Below are positions 7,944 through 11,419 of a stretch of 11,419 nucleotides of DNA, in pieces. The translations under genes were made by a program, and so were the position numbers. The stretch comes from Deferribacteres bacterium (GTDB taxonomy: Bacteria > Thermosulfidibacterota > Thermosulfidibacteria > Thermosulfidibacterales > Thermosulfidibacteraceae), in the NCBI GenBank assembly GCA_013153205.1, contig JAADEW010000101.1, positions 1 to 11,419 on the forward strand, read 5' to 3'. The notes under the pieces were generated by a model. The model was not told where the DNA came from. It searched no databases and was given only the letters and a program-made list of their open reading frames with translations. Positions within the stretch are counted from its first letter, which is position 1. Each line of letters begins with the position of its first letter.

Positions 7944-8461
7944 AGCATCAGGGCACAATCTTGAGCTACAAGGGCTTAACTCCCCGGATAGAAGAGGAGG
8001 TCTTTATAGCCCCCAGCGCCTATGTAATCGGGGATGTTGTGATAGGTGAAAAGTCCAGCGTCTGGTTTGGAACCATAATAAGGGGTGATGTGAACTACAT
8101 ACGCATAGGGAAGAAGACCAACATACAGGACATCACCATGGTCCATGTAACCACTGCCAAATATCCCACAGAGATAGGCGACTGCGTCACCATAGGACAC
8201 AGGGCTCTCATACACGGATGCACCATAGGTAGCTACTGTTTAATAGGCATGGGCGCCATCATCATGGACGGAGCAAAGATTGCAGACAACTCCATTGTAG
8301 CGGCAGGAGCGCTTATACCGCCGGGAAAAAGCTTTCCGGAAGGGGTGCTCATCAAAGGTTATCCCGCTAAAGTTGCGCGGGAGCTCACCGAAGAGGAGCT
8401 GGAAGAGATAAAAAGGCTTGCCGAGCACTACTACAACATATCACGAAACTACACGGGATAA
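7940..8461 (+). CDS. Gamma-class carbonic anhydrase family protein (left-handed beta-helix)
   Basis: This 173-residue hexapeptide-repeat protein forms a left-handed beta-helix (repeats such as IGDVVIGEKSSVWFG and IADNSIVAAG) and is expected to be a trimer. The three zinc histidines of the gamma-CA family are present: H69 in MVHVTT, and H87 and H92 in IGHRALIHG. R48, D50, Q63 and D64 (RGD and NIQD) match conserved gamma-CA positions. It lacks the acidic loop of the archaeal Cam enzyme and has Val51 where Cam has a catalytic Glu, so it is of the CamH/YrdA/PaaY kind, where CO2 hydration is variable or weak. The C-terminal tail ELTEEELEEIKRLAEHYY is a helix typical of this group. ATG 7940 overlaps the previous stop and is preceded by gagggagga. 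It is the last gene of the plus-strand operon, and its end overlaps the convergent pepA by 21 bases. Confidence 0.93.
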   Translation: MKHQGTILSYKGLTPRIEEEVFIAPSAYVIGDVVIGEKSSVWFGTIIRGDVNYIRIGKKTNIQDITMVHVTTAKYPTEIGDCVTIGHRALIHGCTIGSYCLIGMGAIIMDGAKIADNSIVAAGALIPPGKSFPEGVLIKGYPAKVARELTEEELEEIKRLAEHYYNISRNYTG

Positions 8462-9901
8462 GAACTCAACCAGGGTTCTTACAGGCTGGCCCGTTGCGCC
8501 TTTTGAGTAATACTTCCAGCTCTCCTCAAGATATGCGGGACCTGCTATGTCAATGTGCGCCCAGGACGCATCTGGCGGCGCAAATTTCTTCAGAAACAGA
8601 GCCGCCGTGATGGCACCGCCGTAGCGGGTTTTCCCCACGTTCCTCAGGTGGGTAAAGTCCCCCTTTATATCCTTCATCAGGTCTTCATCAAGGGGAAGCC
8701 TCCACAACTTCTCCCCCGTTCGGGCACAAGCCTCAAGGAGGCGCCCTGCAAGCTCGTCATCGTCCGTAAAAAGCCCTGATGTGTATCTTCCAAGCGCAAC
8801 CACGCAGGCACCGGTGAGGGTAGCCACATCTATCACCACATCAGGTGAAAGCCCGGATGCGTATATCAGCGCATCGGCAAGTATGAGCCTGCCCTCTGCA
8901 TCGGTGGACTTTACCTCAACGCTTTTTCCGTTTCTGAAAACAATTACATCATCAGGCCTGTAAGAGCCTCCATCAGGCATATTCTCCACAAGGGGTATCA
9001 AACCGTGCACCTCAACGGGAAGACCGAGCTCTGCCACAGCTTTTAAAACGCCTAAAACGGCGCAGGCACCGGATTTGTCAGACTTCATACCGCGCATGAA
9101 CTGCTCAGGCTTTAAGCTCAACCCACCGCTGTCAAAGGTGACTCCTTTTCCCACCAGAACCACCCTTTTCAAAGGCTCAGCAGGCTTGTAGGACACGTGA
9201 ACAAACCGCGGCGGATTTTTGCTCCCCCCACCAACGGCAAGAATGCCTGCCATCTGAAGCCCGGCTATCCTCTTTTCATCAAAAACCTCAACCTCAAGGG
9301 CAAGCCCCTCTGCAAGCTCAAGGGCTTTTTCAGCCATCACGGAAGGGGTAATCACATTGGCGGGCTCGTTAACCAAATCCCTCACATAGTTGACGGCACC
9401 GGAAACGGTAAGAGCCCTTTCGTAAAGCTTCCTCCCCTCTTCAGAAAAGCCGACAAATACCACCTCGTCCAGCCCCTTTGAAGCCCCATCCTTATACTTT
9501 GAAAAGCTGTAAGCCCCCAGCAAAGCCCCTTCCACGGTATAATAGACAGCCTCCTCCCCCAAAGCATCGTGCCCAACAGGAAAAAGGGCAACCCGTTTAA
9601 GCCCTAAAGCTTCCGCTTTGTTCAGAAGCTTTGAAGCGGCAGTTCTCACTCCATCGGCATCGGGGCTTTCAAGGCAGGAAAGAAGGACGAACTTGAAGCC
9701 GCCTTCAGGAAAGGGAAAGTAGAAGACCTCAAAGTTATCGGGCTTCTTTTCAAGACAGCTGAGCCTTTCTTCAATAAAGAGCGCCGCCTTTTTAAAAGCC
9801 CCTTTAAAGGCTTCGGGAAGGCGAAAGTCCCGGTAAACCTCCACCAGCAGGGCATCTGCCTGAAGCTCATCCAAGGACCCGCTGAAGTATTCGGTCTTCA
9901 T
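8441..9901 (-). CDS. pepA: Leucyl aminopeptidase (M17 family cytosolic aminopeptidase)
   Basis: This 486-residue M17 aminopeptidase removes N-terminal residues from peptides using two metal ions, usually as a cytosolic hexamer. The divergent N-terminal domain (about residues 1-165) is followed by the conserved catalytic domain. All expected residues are present with spacing matching the E. coli enzyme: K252 and D257 in VGKGVTFDSGG, K264 in LSLKP, D275 in MKSDKSG, and D334, E336 and R338 in the signature STDAEGRLILAD. The signature starts with Ser where most members have Asn (NTDAEGR). VNEPANVITP precedes the catalytic domain, as is normal. The ATG at 9901 has gggag about seven bases upstream. 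The gene lies 22 bases downstream of tRNA-Cys with no visible terminator between, so it may be read from the tRNA promoter. Its 3' end overlaps the convergent carbonic anhydrase-like gene. Confidence 0.95.
   Translation of the reverse strand: MKTEYFSGSLDELQADALLVEVYRDFRLPEAFKGAFKKAALFIEERLSCLEKKPDNFEVFYFPFPEGGFKFVLLSCLESPDADGVRTAASKLLNKAEALGLKRVALFPVGHDALGEEAVYYTVEGALLGAYSFSKYKDGASKGLDEVVFVGFSEEGRKLYERALTVSGAVNYVRDLVNEPANVITPSVMAEKALELAEGLALEVEVFDEKRIAGLQMAGILAVGGGSKNPPRFVHVSYKPAEPLKRVVLVGKGVTFDSGGLSLKPEQFMRGMKSDKSGACAVLGVLKAVAELGLPVEVHGLIPLVENMPDGGSYRPDDVIVFRNGKSVEVKSTDAEGRLILADALIYASGLSPDVVIDVATLTGACVVALGRYTSGLFTDDDELAGRLLEACARTGEKLWRLPLDEDLMKDIKGDFTHLRNVGKTRYGGAITAALFLKKFAPPDASWAHIDIAGPAYLEESWKYYSKGATGQPVRTLVEFLSRVVS
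8459..8481. terminator. Candidate stem-loop at the convergent 3' ends (weak)
   Basis: TAAGAACTC (8459-8467) can pair with GGGTTCTTA (8473-8481) to give a 9-base-pair stem with one T-G wobble and a five-base AACCA loop. The left arm begins with the stop codon of the carbonic anhydrase-like gene and the structure lies inside the last codons of pepA. It is a symmetric inverted repeat placed where both operons end, so it could slow transcription or protect 3' ends in both directions. There is no T-run on either side, so it is not a standard intrinsic terminator and may be chance. Confidence 0.3.
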
Positions 9902-9923
9902 AACAAACTCCCAAAATAATAAA

Positions 9924-9995
9924 AGGCGGCGCCCGGATTCGAACCGGGGATTCGGGGATTTGCAGTCCCCTGCCTTACCACTTGGCTACGCCGCC
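9924..9995 (-). tRNA. tRNA-Cys (GCA anticodon)
   Basis: Read on the minus strand this folds as a full cloverleaf of 72 bases. The acceptor stem GGCGGCG pairs with CGCCGCC in seven perfect pairs. The D stem is GCC/GGC with an AAGTGGTAA loop, and the anticodon stem GGGGA/TCCCC carries the loop CTGCAAA, giving anticodon GCA. A five-base variable region is followed by the T stem CCCGG/CCGGG with a TTCGAAT loop. The discriminator base (complement of 9924) is U, the expected identity base for cysteinyl-tRNA synthetase. The next bases are TTT rather than CCA, so the 3' CCA must be added by tRNA nucleotidyltransferase. It sits between mutS2 and pepA on the same strand. Confidence 0.97.
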
Positions 9996-10010
9996 TTACC
10001 TCAAGTTAGG

Positions 10011-10039
10011 TATATAACCGGCAGAGCCACTAAAGTCAA
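10011..10039 (-). promoter_or_regulatory. Sigma-70-type promoter for tRNA-Cys (and possibly pepA)
   Basis: On the minus strand a -35 box TTGACT (10034-10039, five of six consensus bases) is separated by exactly 17 bases from a -10-like TATATA (10011-10016, four of six). Transcription would start near 10004, leaving a leader of roughly nine bases before the tRNA 5' end at 9995. The promoter lies wholly in the 60-base gap after the mutS2 stop, so the tRNA need not depend on mutS2 transcription. No terminator separates the tRNA from pepA, so the same promoter may serve both. Confidence 0.65.
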
Positions 10040-10055
10040 TCACCGAAAAGCAACA

Positions 10056-11419
10056 TTACAAATCAAGTTCCACAAGGGTAACCCCACTGCTTCCCTCCCT
10101 CTCATCGGCAAGTCTGTAGCGCTTTACGAGAGGGTGGTCTCTCAGGTAATCATGAACGGCATTTTTGAGTATCCCCTCACCTTTTCCGTGGATAATTTTC
10201 AGATTCCTTATCCCAAGCAGATACCCATCGTTTATAAACCTTTCCACCTCAGGTATGGCGTCATCAACCCTGTAGCCCCTTATGTGAAGCTCTGGGAAAA
10301 AGGAGCTTCTTTCACGCTTGATAAAAACATTGATGGACTTTTTAGACCCCGAAACCTCCCCTTCTCCTTTTCCCTTCTCAATGAGCTTCAAAGCGGAAAA
10401 GGGAACCTCTATCTTCATCCTGCCCGTATCAACCTCAACGGTCCTCCCCCTGATACCCACCACCGTTCCTTCAACATTAAACCCGGAAACCGAGACACGG
10501 TCTCCCACGTCAATCCCGGCTTCCTTAACCTCTTTTTCCTTGAGGCTTTCTATTCTGCCCCGTATCTTTCTGGCGGTTTTGACCCTGACCCCGGGAGAAC
10601 GCTCTTTTTTAAGGGAAAGGGCTTCCTCTATAAGCCTTTCCGCTTCGGCATACGCCTGCTCCTTTATGCTTTCAGCCTCTTTCCTGGCCTCATCAAGCAG
10701 GGCTTTCGCGGCTTCCTTCGCTTCCTGCGCCTCTTTCAGCCTTTCTTCCGCTTCGGTCTTAAGCTTCTGTATCCAGAAGTGAGCCTCTTCCTCCCCGGTG
10801 CCTTTGAGGCTTTTTGCCTTTTCAATAACACGGGGAGAGAGCCCAAGCTTTTCCGCTATTACAAAAGCGTTGCTCTTTCCGGGAACCCCTACAAGCAGTC
10901 GGTAAGTGGGGGAAAGGGCTTCAAGGTCAAACTCAACAGACGCGTTCTCCATCCCTTCGGTTTTGTAAGCCAGCACCTTAAGCTCACCGTGATGGGTGGT
11001 TATCACATTCAGAGAGCCCTTCTCGTGAAAAGCCTCAGCAATAGCCACCGCAAGAGCGCTTCCCTCCTCAGGGTCGGTTCCGGCACCGAGCTCGTCTATC
11101 AGAATAAGGCTTTTGCTGTCAGCTCTCTCCAGCATATACGCGATTCTCTTGATGTGGGAGGAAAAGGTTGAGAGATTCTGCTCAATGCTCTGTTCATCCC
11201 CTATGTCCGCCAGAACCTTTTCAAAGAGGTAAAACTCACTGTCAGGACCTGCTGTTACCGGAATACCCGATGCCGCCATGAGCGAAAGCAGTCCCACGGT
11301 TTTAAGGGCAACGGTCTTACCGCCGGTATTGGGACCGGTGATTATCAGCGTGGTAAAGTCCCTTCCCAAATCAAGGGTCAAAGGAACGGTCTCATCTCCC
11401 TTCACCCGATAAAGAACGG
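10056..11419 (-). CDS. mutS2: Endonuclease MutS2, C-terminal part (5' end outside window)
   Basis: This is the ATPase and C-terminal part of MutS2, a MutS homologue linked to suppression of recombination and, in Bacillus, to rescue of collided ribosomes. The frame runs open to the right edge (PVLYRVKGDETVP...), so the N-terminal domains are missing and the GTG at 11405 is probably not the start. Features in order are Walker A GPNTGGKT, Walker B LILIDELGAGTDPEEGSA, the TTHHGELK H-loop region, the LLVGVPGKSNAF segment, and a charged Ala/Glu/Lys coiled coil (about 10620-10780). Next comes a KOW-like beta segment (IDVGDRVSVSGFNVEGTVVGI), then a C-terminal Smr domain with HGKGEGILK. The Smr LDxR-type motif here reads LHIR, with His in place of the acidic residue. 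The stop is TAA at 10058-10056. No terminator is visible before the tRNA promoter. Confidence 0.95.
   Translation of the reverse strand, partial: VLYRVKGDETVPLTLDLGRDFTTLIITGPNTGGKTVALKTVGLLSLMAASGIPVTAGPDSEFYLFEKVLADIGDEQSIEQNLSTFSSHIKRIAYMLERADSKSLILIDELGAGTDPEEGSALAVAIAEAFHEKGSLNVITTHHGELKVLAYKTEGMENASVEFDLEALSPTYRLLVGVPGKSNAFVIAEKLGLSPRVIEKAKSLKGTGEEEAHFWIQKLKTEAEERLKEAQEAKEAAKALLDEARKEAESIKEQAYAEAERLIEEALSLKKERSPGVRVKTARKIRGRIESLKEKEVKEAGIDVGDRVSVSGFNVEGTVVGIRGRTVEVDTGRMKIEVPFSALKLIEKGKGEGEVSGSKKSINVFIKRERSSFFPELHIRGYRVDDAIPEVERFINDGYLLGIRNLKIIHGKGEGILKNAVHDYLRDHPLVKRYRLADEREGSSGVTLVELDL

Noticed and set aside
9960..11171. A 403-codon open frame on the plus strand antisense to mutS2
   Set aside because: It starts inside the tRNA-Cys gene and its product is low-complexity (Phe, Leu, Ser and Pro rich) with no family signature. 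The opposite strand encodes clear MutS2 motifs. It is a by-product of mutS2 codon bias.
11403..11405. GTG at 11405 as the true start of mutS2
   Set aside because: The codons to its right stay open to the window edge (PVLYR) and resemble the MutS2 segment before the ATPase domain, so the gene is truncated by the window rather than short.
1..11419. CRISPR arrays, insertion sequences, phage or defence genes
   Set aside because: I found no direct repeat arrays, transposase-like proteins, terminal inverted repeats or defence-type domains. Nearly every base is in a housekeeping gene, the tRNA or its promoter.

Overview
The window is a compact stretch of bacterial chromosome holding almost entirely housekeeping genes. 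It has one block of nine plus-strand genes (positions 1 to 8461) facing a minus-strand block (mutS2, tRNA-Cys, pepA; positions 11419 down to 8441). Base composition is roughly balanced by eye. Arginine is mostly AGA/AGG and isoleucine is often ATA. The proteins are rich in Lys and Glu, and genes are packed with 4-base start/stop overlaps. An LPS-transport permease points to a Gram-negative (diderm) cell. This combination suggests a thermophilic, deep-branching diderm of the Aquificota / Thermodesulfobacteriota / Nitrospirota kind, but the sequence alone does not fix the phylum.

Plus strand, left to right: the C-terminal part of an LptF/LptG permease; a radical SAM protein with an unusual CX4CX2C cluster motif; bifunctional hisIE; xseB; a short-chain polyprenyl diphosphate synthase (ispA-like); dxs; an MBL-fold hydrolase; a MidA/NDUFAF7-family methyltransferase; an eIF-2B/MtnA-superfamily protein; and a gamma-class carbonic anhydrase family protein. 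Neighbouring genes overlap or are separated by no more than about 10 bases, so they are probably one translationally coupled operon whose promoter lies upstream of the window. xseB-ispA-dxs is a widely conserved isoprenoid cluster: Dxs makes DXP at the entry of the MEP pathway and the IspA-like enzyme condenses the resulting C5 units. The other members have no obvious pathway link to it.

Minus strand: mutS2 is cut by the right edge, so the N-terminus is missing but the ATPase, coiled-coil and Smr regions are present. Just after its stop is a good sigma-70-type promoter (TTGACT, 17-base spacer, TATATA), then tRNA-Cys(GCA) with no encoded CCA, then pepA (leucyl aminopeptidase) 22 bases further on with no visible terminator between. 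pepA ends inside the last codons of the carbonic anhydrase-like gene, so the two operons converge with a 21-base 3' overlap and a small stem-loop there.

I see no mobile elements, CRISPR arrays, phage genes or defence systems, and no gene-free stretch over 300 bases; the longest non-coding gap is 9902-10055, which holds the tRNA and its promoter. The points most worth a second look are: residue changes in the eIF-2B-like protein that argue against the known isomerase activities; the MBL / MidA / eIF-2B-like / gamma-CA gene run; the altered Smr motif in MutS2; the radical SAM cluster spacing; and the promoter-tRNA-pepA arrangement.
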